A stretch of DNA of 33,913 nt from Ignisphaera sp. (GTDB lineage: Archaea > Thermoproteota > Thermoprotei_A > Sulfolobales > Ignisphaeraceae): contig JAPWTX010000017.1 of the NCBI GenBank assembly GCA_028275825.1, positions 1 to 33,913 on the forward strand, read 5' to 3'. The notes beneath the pieces are model-generated. The model had not been told where the DNA came from and made no database searches. It worked only from the letters and a program-made list of their open reading frames with translations. How positions within the stretch are numbered: position 1 is the stretch's first letter; each line of letters starts with the position of its first letter. Below, piece after piece: positions 8,500-16,616 of the stretch. The position numbers and the translations under genes were made by a program.

Positions 8500-8510
8500 G
8501 CTTAAATTAC
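8500..8510 (-). promoter_or_regulatory. TATA-like promoter of the hydBGDA operon
   Basis: On the minus strand the sequence reads GTAATTTAAGC, centred about 38 bases upstream of the hydB ATG. Genes downstream overlap or abut, so this one promoter probably serves all four. Confidence 0.4.
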
Positions 8511-8587
8511 CTTTTACTACTACTAGCTGCAGGATGATTTGTTCTAGCCAGTCTGAAGCTCGATGTGATGATCGGACCACGAAATGA

Positions 8588-9511
8588 CTATGTGAGCACA
8601 ATGCTTTTCCTAATATACTCATCGACATGCTCAGCCTCTAAGAACTCCTTCGCGTCTATGATAAGAGCCCCTGCACGCTGATTACCGTAGTACCCCTTCA
8701 TTGAGAACAGTGTAAGCACCTTCCCTCTATGATTAAGCTTGTACCCCTCACAAGGTTCATGACCCCTGATAACAATCTTTGCATCAACCTTCTTTAAAAA
8801 CTCTTCAGTAACTTTGGATCCCCAGAGCAGTCCTGCACCCCTAATAAAGTTGAATTCGTAGTTCTCAATATCTTCACTTGGATCGCTCCATAAAACCTCT
8901 TCATAATCCTCCTTACCCACATTCAGCATATCTTCAGTGTTGCTGTACTTCAGCATTCTTGTTACTGGTGGTCCTCCATGGAACGCTACTAATCTTCTCG
9001 GCATGTAGAGTATGAGGGGCAGTGATTCAAATACCTTCTGAAGCGAGGTATAGAGTTGTTCTGCATTGGAAGGCCCGAATAGTTCTATGAGTCTATATGG
9101 AAAGTCGTGTGGCGATGGTACAAGGTGTGGTGGAGGCTCGTGGTTGCCCCTCAGCAAAACTACTCTATCTCTCCAACTAGTTTTTAGTAGTGCTACTAGA
9201 GCTAGTGTTCTGATCTGCTCCTCTCCCCTATCAACATAATCGCCGAGGAAAACTATGTAACCTCCATTTCTAAGAACATTAAAAGCATCTGTTTTTTCCA
9301 GTATGTCAAGCAATGTATAGAAATCCCCATGAACATCACCTATAAACACCGCCTTACAGTTGCAATCCAGTTTAATATACTTCTTCCCATCTCGTAGATT
9401 CAGCTCAAATAGCAACTCATTTAACATATCTTCTATAAGTACTTCAAGCTCTGCATAGCTTCTAACAATAAGCTCAACTTTTGATATATATCCATCCAGT
9501 TCTTCGATCAA
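8588..9511 (-). CDS. PPP-family serine/threonine protein phosphatase
   Basis: The 307-residue protein carries the metal- and phosphate-binding motifs of the PP1/PP2A-type family in order: G-D-V-H-G (58-62), G-D-Y-V-D-R-G (90-96) and R-G-N-H-E (121-125). Later come H-G-G-P-P and R-G-H-E-P-C. It should hydrolyse phosphoserine/phosphothreonine with two metals in the cytosol. A helical N-terminal lead of about 45 residues precedes the catalytic core. The start is TTG at 9511. A TATA-like box at 9531-9539 on the minus strand would put transcription close to this codon, so the mRNA may be leaderless. The gene is divergent from the UPF0210 gene and has no kinase beside it. Confidence 0.9.
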   Translation of the reverse strand: MIEELDGYISKVELIVRSYAELEVLIEDMLNELLFELNLRDGKKYIKLDCNCKAVFIGDVHGDFYTLLDILEKTDAFNVLRNGGYIVFLGDYVDRGEEQIRTLALVALLKTSWRDRVVLLRGNHEPPPHLVPSPHDFPYRLIELFGPSNAEQLYTSLQKVFESLPLILYMPRRLVAFHGGPPVTRMLKYSNTEDMLNVGKEDYEEVLWSDPSEDIENYEFNFIRGAGLLWGSKVTEEFLKKVDAKIVIRGHEPCEGYKLNHRGKVLTLFSMKGYYGNQRAGALIIDAKEFLEAEHVDEYIRKSIVLT

Positions 9512-9530
9512 GTCATTTAACCTGCAACAG

Positions 9531-9564
9531 ATATTTATTGCACCTAATCAAACAAAGTATACTT
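9531..9564. promoter_or_regulatory. Divergent promoter region, phosphatase (-) and UPF0210 (+)
   Basis: The 81-base gap holds an AATAAATAT box for the minus-strand gene (9531-9539) and an AAGTATACTT block (9555-9564) placed about 30 bases before the plus-strand ATG. Both starts would have little or no leader. Motif-level evidence only. Confidence 0.35.
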
Positions 9565-9592
9565 GCTAAAAGTTAAAAATCTGTGAAGCTCC

Positions 9593-10672
9593 ATGCCTTT
9601 GGTGAGAGCACTCACAATATTCATACCCGTTCATAGCTGGAGAGCTGAAGAAATTACAGGTACTTCAGTGGCTTTAGCAGAGCGTGTGCTTAGCTGTGCA
9701 GAGAAGGCAAATTTGAGTGCATGGACCAGTAGAATTGTTTTGCCAGTCATACCTCAAATAGCTCTAGAGTGTAGTGATGTGAAGCGAATAGCTAAGGAGG
9801 TTGGAAGCGTGTTGAAGGATAAAAGAGTTTTAATCGCTTTTCCTCTGAGTTATGAGCATAAGTGCCTAGCTGAGGCCAGGGATCTTCTAACCCTGGAAAA
9901 TGCCTATATATCAACAGCATGCTCTACAGCAGAATGTCTTCAAAGAGTTTACGAAGCTGTTTACAGTGCTAAAAATGTTGAGCCAGATCTATTCACACGT
10001 TTTGCAATATCTTTTGGCACATGGTTAGAGACACCATATTTCCCAGCTACAGCAAATATTTCGAATACTGCTGGCTTTAGTCTCTCCCTACGCTATGTAG
10101 ATGTTGTTGCAAATGCTATTACTGGGGATAAGGAGACCCTCTTCGAGTTTCTCAAAAATGTTGGTGAAAAGGCTGAGGCTATAGCGTCATGCAGCTCTAT
10201 TCCATTTCTTGGCATAGACTTCTCGTTATCTCCCTGGATAAACAATGATGAGAGTGTGGCTTTGTTGGTGGAGTCTCTTCTCAAAGCCCCATTAGGGTCT
10301 CTCGGAACTCTAAATGCTTTGTATAATCTCAACGCCTTGATAAAGGCATTGCCAAAGAGGGTTGGAATCAGACATACAGGCTTTAACGAAGTTATGCTTC
10401 CCGTAGCTGAGGACTCTGTGCTTTCCCAACGTGTGAAAGAGGGGTTTGTCAGAGTAAGGGATTTGGTGAGCTATAGCTTTGTGTGTGTTGCTGGCTTAGA
10501 CATGGTTGCATTACCGCGTGGAGTTGATGTACTTATGCTTGCAGGTGATATGCTTACAGTGCACAGGGTTAAGGGTAGGGTTGTGGCTATGAGGGTTATA
10601 CCAACAGATCTAGAGGAGGGAAGCGAGGTTAGGTTGAGGAACTTTGGAGCTACATATGTAGCAAAGATGTGA
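9593..10672 (+). CDS. UPF0210 / DUF711 family protein
   Basis: The 359-residue protein matches the UPF0210 (DUF711) family, whose members adopt a glycyl-radical-enzyme-like fold and have no agreed reaction. Family landmarks are F-L-G-I-D-F-S-L-S-P (about residues 205-214), the following E-S-V-A stretch, G-F-N-E-V-M-L-P-V-A-E-D (about 264-275), G-L-D-M-V-A-L-P (about 302-309) and M-R-V-I-P (about 335-339). It is shorter than many bacterial members of about 450 residues, mainly in the N-terminal half. The ACT-domain partner found beside bacterial homologues is absent. The nurA-like gene follows after 6 bases, so the two are probably co-transcribed. Confidence 0.8.
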   Translation: MPLVRALTIFIPVHSWRAEEITGTSVALAERVLSCAEKANLSAWTSRIVLPVIPQIALECSDVKRIAKEVGSVLKDKRVLIAFPLSYEHKCLAEARDLLTLENAYISTACSTAECLQRVYEAVYSAKNVEPDLFTRFAISFGTWLETPYFPATANISNTAGFSLSLRYVDVVANAITGDKETLFEFLKNVGEKAEAIASCSSIPFLGIDFSLSPWINNDESVALLVESLLKAPLGSLGTLNALYNLNALIKALPKRVGIRHTGFNEVMLPVAEDSVLSQRVKEGFVRVRDLVSYSFVCVAGLDMVALPRGVDVLMLAGDMLTVHRVKGRVVAMRVIPTDLEEGSEVRLRNFGATYVAKM

Positions 10673-10678
10673 TGCAGT

Positions 10679-11692
10679 ATGTCCACAATGTACCCAGAAT
10701 TGGCAAATACTTTAATTAAGCTCAGGGAAAGACTTTACAGCTCTGTGAAAGAGCAGAAAAAGAGTGTTGCAGAAGAGCTTGTCAAAGTTGAATGGGTTTC
10801 GCTATTGGAGAGTGAGGCGAGCAAATGCCGAAGCATTGCAGCAGTGGACTCCAGCTTCATACTTATTGAATCCAGAATACTCCCGCTATACGCTATCCAA
10901 GGAATTTCACAGATGTTTGTAATTGATGGAGGAAAAATTGCTATGAAATTCTCTAATAGGTTTTGCGATGCTGGAGTGATGGAGGTTGTGACAGGGAAAC
11001 ATGCAAAGAGATCGTACTTCAAAAAAGCATTGACTATGTATGCCTACTCACTCGAGCTAGAATCCATGGAGAAATTATTAAGAGATTCGCCTGCAGATCT
11101 AGCTCTCTTTGACGGCTCTCTTCTCTCCTTCATGCTGACGCGAAGAGATATAGCTGAGTTTGTGAAGCTGAGGAACTTGGAAAGCGAGATAAAGCTGAGC
11201 GAATTGCTCAGAAGCAAAGTAAGGCTTATAGAGAGTCTTGTAGAGAGGTTTACAGTGGCCTTCGTTGCAAAATCTAGCTCTGTAAACTTCTACAAACTGA
11301 GCTACACAGATTTTCAGCTCTTTGAACTGGCTAAAATCCATGCCATGAAGCCCTATAGCAATCCTGGATACAGCAAGCCTGTGGACATTTCAATGAGTGG
11401 AGAGATCCTGAAATTTCTAGGGTTGAGAGAAACATCAATAAAGGGCTTCCTAGTAACATATGTTAGGCTTGGCACAGGCTCTCAAGTGTTTCAGCTCTCA
11501 GTGCCCTACATAGAGAAGAGACCTGATGTGAATGACATGGTGTCGTGCATCAAGATGTTTTCTCCAGCTGGATACCCACTACCACTAGAAACAGTTCATA
11601 GACTGAGCAAGCTGTCTAGAAGAACATTAAAAGAGTTCCTCATCAGAATAGGCATGCCTATAGCATCTGGCAGAGAGATCTTAGAAATATGA
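10679..11692 (+). CDS. nurA: NurA-domain nuclease
   Basis: NurA is an archaeal Mn-dependent 5'-3' exonuclease and ssDNA endonuclease that works with the HerA translocase in DNA end resection. The 337-residue protein shows I-A-A-V-D57-S-S (family A-V-D-G-S), L-A-L-F-D145-G-S-L, A-K198-S-S near residue 198, and the C-terminal signature G-Y-P-L-P-L-E-T-V-H (about 302-311). Together these are the acidic and basic active-site positions of the family. In most archaea nurA lies with herA, mre11 and rad50; here none is in the window and the partner gene is UPF0210. The start ATG 10679 is 6 bases after the upstream stop. It converges on the thioredoxin-like gene with 1 base between the stop codons. 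Confidence 0.82.
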   Translation: MSTMYPELANTLIKLRERLYSSVKEQKKSVAEELVKVEWVSLLESEASKCRSIAAVDSSFILIESRILPLYAIQGISQMFVIDGGKIAMKFSNRFCDAGVMEVVTGKHAKRSYFKKALTMYAYSLELESMEKLLRDSPADLALFDGSLLSFMLTRRDIAEFVKLRNLESEIKLSELLRSKVRLIESLVERFTVAFVAKSSSVNFYKLSYTDFQLFELAKIHAMKPYSNPGYSKPVDISMSGEILKFLGLRETSIKGFLVTYVRLGTGSQVFQLSVPYIEKRPDVNDMVSCIKMFSPAGYPLPLETVHRLSKLSRRTLKEFLIRIGMPIASGREILEI

Positions 11693-11693
11693 T

Positions 11694-12233
11694 TTAATTA
11701 GATAAGCACTTTGCATACTTCAAAACCTCTTCAACATAACCTCTGAAGTGTGGGTATGGCATAAAACCTACTACAGCATCAACAGCCTTTCTATCCACAA
11801 TTGTAATGGTGGTAGGAGTAGAGTAAACCCCAAACTCCTCTGCTACTTCTGGCACATAGTCAGCATTAGCCTCTATAAATGCAGCCATTCCACCAAACTC
11901 TTTAGCAACTCTAGCAAAAATAGGTTTAAACATTTGGCAGTAAGGACAGAACGTGGTTGTAATCAATACGAAGATTACTTTGCATCTAGATAAAGCATCT
12001 GTCAACTCCTCATAGCTCCTAATAGATTTAAATCCTGCAAATGCTTTGCAACATTTAACACTCCTTGTCTCACTAGGTTTCCTCACAAATTCAACTGTAA
12101 TCCTATTGAGCACCTCCCTTAACTCAGGCTCTACCTCAGCTTCGCCTTGCTCCACCATTAAACACCAAAAATTTTTCCCCTTAGCTAGGTTTAAAAGCTC
12201 TAGCTCTATGAACCGCCATGAAGCATACAACAT
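11694..12233 (-). CDS. Thioredoxin-like protein with CPYC active site
   Basis: The C-terminal 100 residues form a thioredoxin fold: F-C-P-Y-C-Q-M-F with active cysteines C96 and C99 (numbered from the ATG at 12233), and Y-S-T-P-T-T-I with the cis-proline. It probably reduces or exchanges disulfides in the cytosol; no signal peptide is seen. CPYC is the glutaredoxin-type active site. About 80 N-terminal residues precede the fold, with a C-C pair near residues 61-62, and I do not recognise this part. The frame stays open to a TTG at 12272 (192 residues). I prefer ATG 12233 (179 residues) because TATA-like AATTATAAATT and AAATATAAATT blocks lie at about 12255-12290, where the TTG would be upstream of or at the transcription start. 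Confidence 0.8.
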   Translation of the reverse strand: MLYASWRFIELELLNLAKGKNFWCLMVEQGEAEVEPELREVLNRITVEFVRKPSETRSVKCCKAFAGFKSIRSYEELTDALSRCKVIFVLITTTFCPYCQMFKPIFARVAKEFGGMAAFIEANADYVPEVAEEFGVYSTPTTITIVDRKAVDAVVGFMPYPHFRGYVEEVLKYAKCLSN

Positions 12234-12347
12234 TGCTACTTTTTCACATCTCCATGAATTTATATTTGCCAATACTGTTGCAATTTATAATTCATTGCAT
12301 TACCAAAGTGAGTTGCACATATTAGTAAGTTTAGCTATGCTATATCC

Positions 12348-13142
12348 ATGTTAGGGTTCAGAGGTCTTGATTATCTTATGGTAAGATCTCTGCTTGAGTG
12401 CCTTACTTATGTTGACTCAGTGTCCTCCTATATTCAGCTATTTGAAGCTAAAACTAGGTACGCTGATTTAACTAGTCTTGCTAGTAGATACTACATAGTT
12501 GTTCATGATGTGCTATACCCTGTTGCAGTAGAGCTTGACACCCCCCTTACACTGCGTGTTTTTCTAGAACCCATAACAACTCTATATATTCAGGAAAACA
12601 AGATATATGCACACATAAGGTTAAACTATTTGGAGAATCACTTCAGAGACCTTGACTTAAGCAAAATACCTGTTATTAATGTAGATGAGAATGAGAAGCT
12701 AAGCATACTTGCCGCCATATCCATAGCTGACAAGATTGTTTCCATGCCTAGCGAACGAAGCTTGCTAAAGGTTTTGCCAGGAAACTTGAGAACATATATT
12801 GAAGCTGCTATCGATATGCTTAGAGCAGGCAATAAAAAAGAAAATTCGATAGTGAGACAGGAAGGGGGTAAACAGAGAAAGATTTTAGAATATGTTCTGT
12901 GGCTAAGCAGATCACCACATGAAACAATTAAGGAGATTGACTATGTACTTGGGCTCACAACAAAAGCTCTACAAATACGCTACACAGCCTTTGACATAGA
13001 GGTGAAAAGCGGTACAAAAACAGGTTTTGCTGAAGCTGTAAACTATATAGAGAGGCTGCTGCCAATCAATACACTGATGTACATAGAGAGAAACACAACA
13101 AAAGCACAGAGAATTATTGGCGTAGCAGCCTCAATGATCTAA
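12348..13142 (+). CDS. Unrecognised protein, 264 residues
   Basis: I do not recognise a family. The protein is soluble-looking, with no signal peptide or membrane helix. An N-terminal half mixing beta strands (for example Y-Y-I-V-V-H-D-V-L-Y-P-V-A-V-E-L, about 48-63) and helices is followed by a charged linker near 160-175 (K-K-E-N-S-I-V-R-Q-E-G-G-K-Q-R-K). A mostly helical C-terminal segment follows (about 176-264). Composition and codon use match the neighbours, and the ATG at 12348 sits on a plausible leaderless promoter, so it is probably real. It is divergent from the thioredoxin-like gene and followed by a 738-base gap, so context does not suggest a role. Confidence 0.65.
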   Translation: MLGFRGLDYLMVRSLLECLTYVDSVSSYIQLFEAKTRYADLTSLASRYYIVVHDVLYPVAVELDTPLTLRVFLEPITTLYIQENKIYAHIRLNYLENHFRDLDLSKIPVINVDENEKLSILAAISIADKIVSMPSERSLLKVLPGNLRTYIEAAIDMLRAGNKKENSIVRQEGGKQRKILEYVLWLSRSPHETIKEIDYVLGLTTKALQIRYTAFDIEVKSGTKTGFAEAVNYIERLLPINTLMYIERNTTKAQRIIGVAASMI

Positions 13143-13451
13143 AACAGCTATAAAACTTATTTCTACTGATTCATACCAACTAATATGATGAACATCTAGA
13201 AATATAATAGAACCACTTTTTAAATAGGGATGGAAGAAAACCAAAGCTCTTCTAAAATAACAATGAGCTGTCTCTGTTCAACTGAAAGCTGTTGTTTATA
13301 ATGTTTTGCACTCTTTTAAGACCAGTTTCAAGCTCATCACACCTCCCCAAACTCCTCCACCCTTCTTGAGCTGATCTCAGAGACTCAGGATAGACATAAA
13401 CACATGAGCTTTGTAGAGCTCATAGATCTTCTCATAGCTCTATGAAGTCTT

Positions 13452-13720
13452 ACAACTGAAAGCCTCGCCATTTATAGCAGGGATGAGTAGAAAAGCCTAT
13501 GAACTTCCTCTACTTTGATTGCTCTTGGTGATGAGTAATTGAAAATGTTGTTGCCTCTAAGCATTTGGATGCTGGATTGACAACCACATGAACTGGTTGA
13601 AATGTGGGATCTCTGACCATCTCGAATGCTCCTCAGATGACATATATAAACATGGATAGGAGAACCAGTGAACCGTTCCGAAAGGAGCCGCCCAGCACTT
13701 CAGGGTGGGGAGGAGGTCAG
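13452..13720 (+). mobile_element. TnpB-less IS200/IS605-derived element, copy 2
   Basis: The first 90 bases align with copy 1 at 2663: ACAACTGAAAGCCTCGCC, then GGGATGAGTAGAAAAGC, then GTGATGAGTA. The last 113 bases align instead with the relic in front of the CDF gene (3216-3329). They end in CACTTCAGGGTGGGGAGGAGGTCAG, like copy 1. The total is 269 bases with no transposase gene. The left-end hairpin has decayed (GCC-ATTTATA-GCA), so mobility is doubtful. It contains a TATA-like CATATATAAACATGG (about 13640-13654), matched in the CDF-upstream relic. feoB starts 160 bases downstream. Confidence 0.6.
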
Positions 13721-13806
13721 ATATCTAGAGTATGTGGGTGTTGTGAGCAATTATGAAAGCTGTAGAGCTCATCTGGGTAAGGAGGCTGGTTTTATTCAAT
13801 TCTTGT

Positions 13807-13836
13807 TAATAAATTTAGACTCATCTAAATTTATTA
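13807..13836. promoter_or_regulatory. 30-base palindromic operator upstream of feoB
   Basis: Two perfect 13-base arms, TAATAAATTTAGA and its exact complement, flank CTCA. The core TTTAGA-N-TCTAAA resembles sites of DtxR/MntR/IdeR-type metal regulators in general form. It lies 45 bases before the feoB ATG. Two AT-rich boxes could be the TATA element, one inside the right arm (AAATTTATTA) and one at 13848-13857 (CTTTATATCT). Either way the palindrome covers or abuts the basal promoter. Iron-dependent repression is the natural inference. Confidence 0.6.
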
Positions 13837-13880
13837 GGCTTGCAATTTCTTTATATCTTGGCAGATGGTGAGGAGTCTCA

Positions 13881-15983
13881 ATGAGTATGCTGAAGAATAT
13901 GTGTAAATATGTTGTGGCCGTTGTTGGGCAGCCGAATGTTGGAAAGTCAACGCTTTTCAATATACTTACAGGTAGAGTAGAGAGAGTAGGTAATTTTCCT
14001 GGAACCACTGTAACTATGAATGTTGGTACGCGAGTTTATGGAGGAGAGAGTATATGCTTTGTTGATTTGCCGGGGATCTATGGACTTAAAGCTGTCTCTT
14101 CTGATGAGAAAATTGCGCGGGATTTTATTATATGGGGTGACTGGGACGCTATTCTAGTGCTTGTCGATGCTACTGTAGGTGTGAGTGGGTTCTACCTTCT
14201 AGTGCAAGTGCTTCAGTTTACTAAGAGAGTTGTAGTTGCTTTGACAAAATGGGATGCGGTACAGAAGCAGGGTATTGATGTAGATTTGGAGAGATTGAGA
14301 AAAGTGTTTGGATTACCTATTGTAACTGTTTCTGCTTTGAAAGGTGAAGGAATTGAAGAACTCCTAGAAGCAGTAATGTCTATGATTCGGTCTCCAGAGT
14401 CTTCTAACGACGGTCTATATATAGATTATGGCCCTCTAGAGCCATTCCTCACAATACTTACTGAAGCTGTGAAACAGAGGGCTGTGGTGAGACAGGGAAT
14501 TGCGTTGAGAGGGGCAGCTGTTTTGATTGCCATGGGCGATAGGGATCTTGCTAAAAGACTTGGTTTAGATTTGGAGCACACATATGCAGAAGTATTGGCA
14601 AAGGTTAGAGAAGCTGTAGGAGGTGATATAGAGGAGTACATTGCTGATAAAATAGATGTGTTTCTAGAGGAGGCCATAGGCAGTGCCATGAGGTTTAGAG
14701 CTGGGTATCGCGAACCAGTTGCAATACCAAGAATTTTTCGAAACCCTGTTACAGGATTTCTAACCTCATTTGCTATACTCCTCTCAGCAATTTTCACTGC
14801 TTTTGCCATAAACACGGGCTTTCCCTTTACAACAATTCTTGAAATGCTTGGGCAAAGCAGTGTTGCTACAGCTCTAGAGAGATATACGATATCAGGTATT
14901 ATAGGCATGACCTTCGATTACTTGAAGGTGTTAGTACACAACGCTTTAGATTCTTCAAACTCTGTATTAGCAAGTCTCTTAGCAGATGGTGTTATTGAAG
15001 GTGTTGGTGTAGTAACTTCCTTCATGCCATTAATACTCATAACACTAGCAATAATGTCAGCTATAGAAGACTCTGGCCTTGGCCCACTCATGGCTATAAC
15101 GCTTCACAGACTCTTTGCCAGGTTTGGGTTGAGTGGTAGGGCTGTGTACCCAATGTTCATATCGCTAGGATGCAATGTGCCAGGGGTTATAGCATCTAGA
15201 GCTGCTCTTGACGATGTTGAGCGATTTGGTATAATAGCCTCTGCGTCTTTTATACCATGCCAAGCAAGACTTGTGGTAATGCTAGCCCTTGTAGGCTATA
15301 TCCTAGCTGGATACCCACTCCTCCAGGCCATAACCATTGTTGGGATTTACTTTGGTGGTATGATACTCTACCTAATCACAGCTAAGCTATTTAGGAGAGC
15401 CGTATTTAGGGTGAAGAACCCTCCTGAACTCTTACTGGAGATACCAAGACTTAAAATACCTAGTCTAAGGGTTGTGTGGTGGAATAGCTGGGCACTCACA
15501 AAACACTTTGTGATTAGAGCTGGAACAGTGCTAACACTACTCGTAGTTGTTGTATGGAGCTTAACACATTTCGGTTCACAAGGCTTTATAACAGATCCAT
15601 CTCAAAGCTTTGCTGCTGGTATTGGAGCTGCTATAGGTAATGCAATAGCCCCGCTATATAGTTTGCCTCCTGAAACCAGTTGGAAGATAGGGTTTGCATT
15701 GCTCGCAGGATTCATAGCCAAAGAGAATCTATTAGCAACACTAGCAGTTTTAACTGGTGTTGAAGAGGGGAAGACAGCAATCGAACAACTTGGAATTACC
15801 CTACCTCAAGGACTAGCACTACTAGCCTTCTTCATGTACTATGTGCCTTGCATGGCCACTGTCGCAACAATATATGGTGAAACAAAGAACTTAAAATTAA
15901 CACTTCTAGTAGTAGCTTATATAATTGGTATAGCATTAACCCTATCACTAGTACTCTATAGAATAGCTGTGATCCTCCATTGA
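13881..15983 (+). CDS. feoB: FeoB ferrous iron transporter
   Basis: FeoB imports Fe2+ through the cytoplasmic membrane using an N-terminal G domain. The 700 residues begin with G1 G-Q-P-N-V-G-K-S-T (16-24), G2 around T42-T43, G3 D-L-P-G (62-65), G4 T-K-W-D (122-125) and G5 S-A-L-K-G (151-155). A helical spacer follows to about 280, then about nine to ten membrane segments. The conserved gate motifs S-L-G-C-N-V-P-G and I-P-C-Q-A-R are present, with a later Y-V-P-C-M-A-T motif. The G4 asparagine usual in GTPases is Thr here. ATG 13881 is preceded by a Shine-Dalgarno-like GGTGAGGAG. It is translationally linked to feoA. A 30-base palindrome upstream suggests metal control. Confidence 0.95.
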   Translation: MSMLKNMCKYVVAVVGQPNVGKSTLFNILTGRVERVGNFPGTTVTMNVGTRVYGGESICFVDLPGIYGLKAVSSDEKIARDFIIWGDWDAILVLVDATVGVSGFYLLVQVLQFTKRVVVALTKWDAVQKQGIDVDLERLRKVFGLPIVTVSALKGEGIEELLEAVMSMIRSPESSNDGLYIDYGPLEPFLTILTEAVKQRAVVRQGIALRGAAVLIAMGDRDLAKRLGLDLEHTYAEVLAKVREAVGGDIEEYIADKIDVFLEEAIGSAMRFRAGYREPVAIPRIFRNPVTGFLTSFAILLSAIFTAFAINTGFPFTTILEMLGQSSVATALERYTISGIIGMTFDYLKVLVHNALDSSNSVLASLLADGVIEGVGVVTSFMPLILITLAIMSAIEDSGLGPLMAITLHRLFARFGLSGRAVYPMFISLGCNVPGVIASRAALDDVERFGIIASASFIPCQARLVVMLALVGYILAGYPLLQAITIVGIYFGGMILYLITAKLFRRAVFRVKNPPELLLEIPRLKIPSLRVVWWNSWALTKHFVIRAGTVLTLLVVVVWSLTHFGSQGFITDPSQSFAAGIGAAIGNAIAPLYSLPPETSWKIGFALLAGFIAKENLLATLAVLTGVEEGKTAIEQLGITLPQGLALLAFFMYYVPCMATVATIYGETKNLKLTLLVVAYIIGIALTLSLVLYRIAVILH

Positions 15984-16027
15984 ATAACCCTAACAACTTT
16001 CAGTATATAGACCTTGAGGCGAGATAT

Positions 16028-16258
16028 ATGATCATACCTCTATCCAAAGCCCCTACAAATAAAATAGCAACAATTATTCAAGTAAATACAGGGCCTGGAT
16101 TAAAGACGAGGTTGCTAAATATGGGTTTTGTGAATGGCGCTAAGTTGAAGGTCCTAGAAAATAATGGTCACCATATAGTAGTTGCACTAGAAGGTGGCTC
16201 TGGTAGAGTTGTAGCATTATCGAGAGGCATTGCAATGAAAATCCTTGTAGAGGTATAG
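16028..16258 (+). CDS. feoA: FeoA-like SH3-fold protein
   Basis: FeoA is a small cytosolic SH3-like protein that supports FeoB. From ATG 16028 the product is 76 residues, the usual length. It has the family pattern L-L-N-M-G-F-V-N-G-A-K-L-K-V-L, then a hairpin, then G-I-A-M-K-I-L-V at the end. The frame is open upstream to a TTG at 15980 that would overlap the feoB stop and add 16 residues. I choose the ATG because it gives the family length and has GAGGCGAG about 10 bases before it. FeoA usually precedes feoB in bacteria; here it follows. Confidence 0.88.
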   Translation: MIIPLSKAPTNKIATIIQVNTGPGLKTRLLNMGFVNGAKLKVLENNGHHIVVALEGGSGRVVALSRGIAMKILVEV

Positions 16259-16616
16259 AACTAACATCGTTAAAGGGCTTCCCTTTCTGCTGCACACCAA
16301 GCACTATTTACTTGTAGATGAACTTCCTCAAGTTATTCATCTGCATAGCTGTTGATTATTGCTCCAAGATCTCTTCAACCACTTTTTGCAAGAGGCTATG
16401 GACTTGACAACGTTTAGAGACAGGTATAGGGGGTTGCAAAACCTTGCCAAGTGCTTATCACGAGTTAGAGTAGAAAATAACTATAACTAACAAAAGTTGC
16501 TACTATAAACTGCTACGGGTTCATTGTAATTCTCTTGAACTCCCTCATTACAGAGGGTGCAACAAGTGATTAAGTATTTATACTGGTTTCAATAATTTGT
16601 TTTAAGCTTATACCAG
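16259..16616. other. 358-base interval between feoA and pyruvate kinase
   Basis: I see no gene. A weak hairpin, AGATGAA with TTCATCT (about 16316-16344), follows feoA and could be near its transcript end. A 30-codon open frame from the ATG at about 16396 has no support. The pyruvate kinase promoter lies at the right end (TATA-like AGTATTTATACT at about 16573-16584). Confidence 0.5.
16573..16584 (+). promoter_or_regulatory. TATA-like promoter of pyruvate kinase
   Basis: AGTATTTATACT is centred about 38 bases before the GTG at 16617, giving a leader of roughly 10 bases. A second AT-rich block (TTTAAGCTTATA) nearer the start is less well placed. Motif-level call. Confidence 0.4.

Larger units (their letters stand above)
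13143..13880. other. 738-base interval with an IS605-derived element and the feo control region
   Basis: No convincing gene is seen. The interval has an orphan TATA-like TTTTTAAATAGGG (about 13215-13228), a partial left-end match CAACTGAAAGC (near 13281), element copy 2 (13452-13720), and the feoB operator and promoter (13807-13857). An open frame at 13668-13871 spans the element end and the AT-rich operator and has no recognisable content, so I do not call it. Confidence 0.55.

Noticed and set aside
13182-13195. RUGAUGA-like C box (ATGATGA)
   Set aside because: No D box at a suitable distance and no second pair; chance occurrence in AT-rich DNA.
13668-13871. 67-codon plus-strand open frame upstream of feoB
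   Set aside because: It starts inside the IS605-type right end and crosses the AT-rich 30-base palindrome; no recognisable sequence, and it would occupy the feo control region.
14426-14908. 160-codon minus-strand open frame inside feoB
   Set aside because: Complete overlap with the well-supported feoB G-domain/membrane coding region; mirror frame with no family match. The same applies to the long minus-strand frame within pyruvate kinase (17240-17782).
16396-16488. 30-codon open frame between feoA and pyruvate kinase
   Set aside because: Too short, no ribosome-binding site, no promoter at the right spacing and no recognisable sequence.
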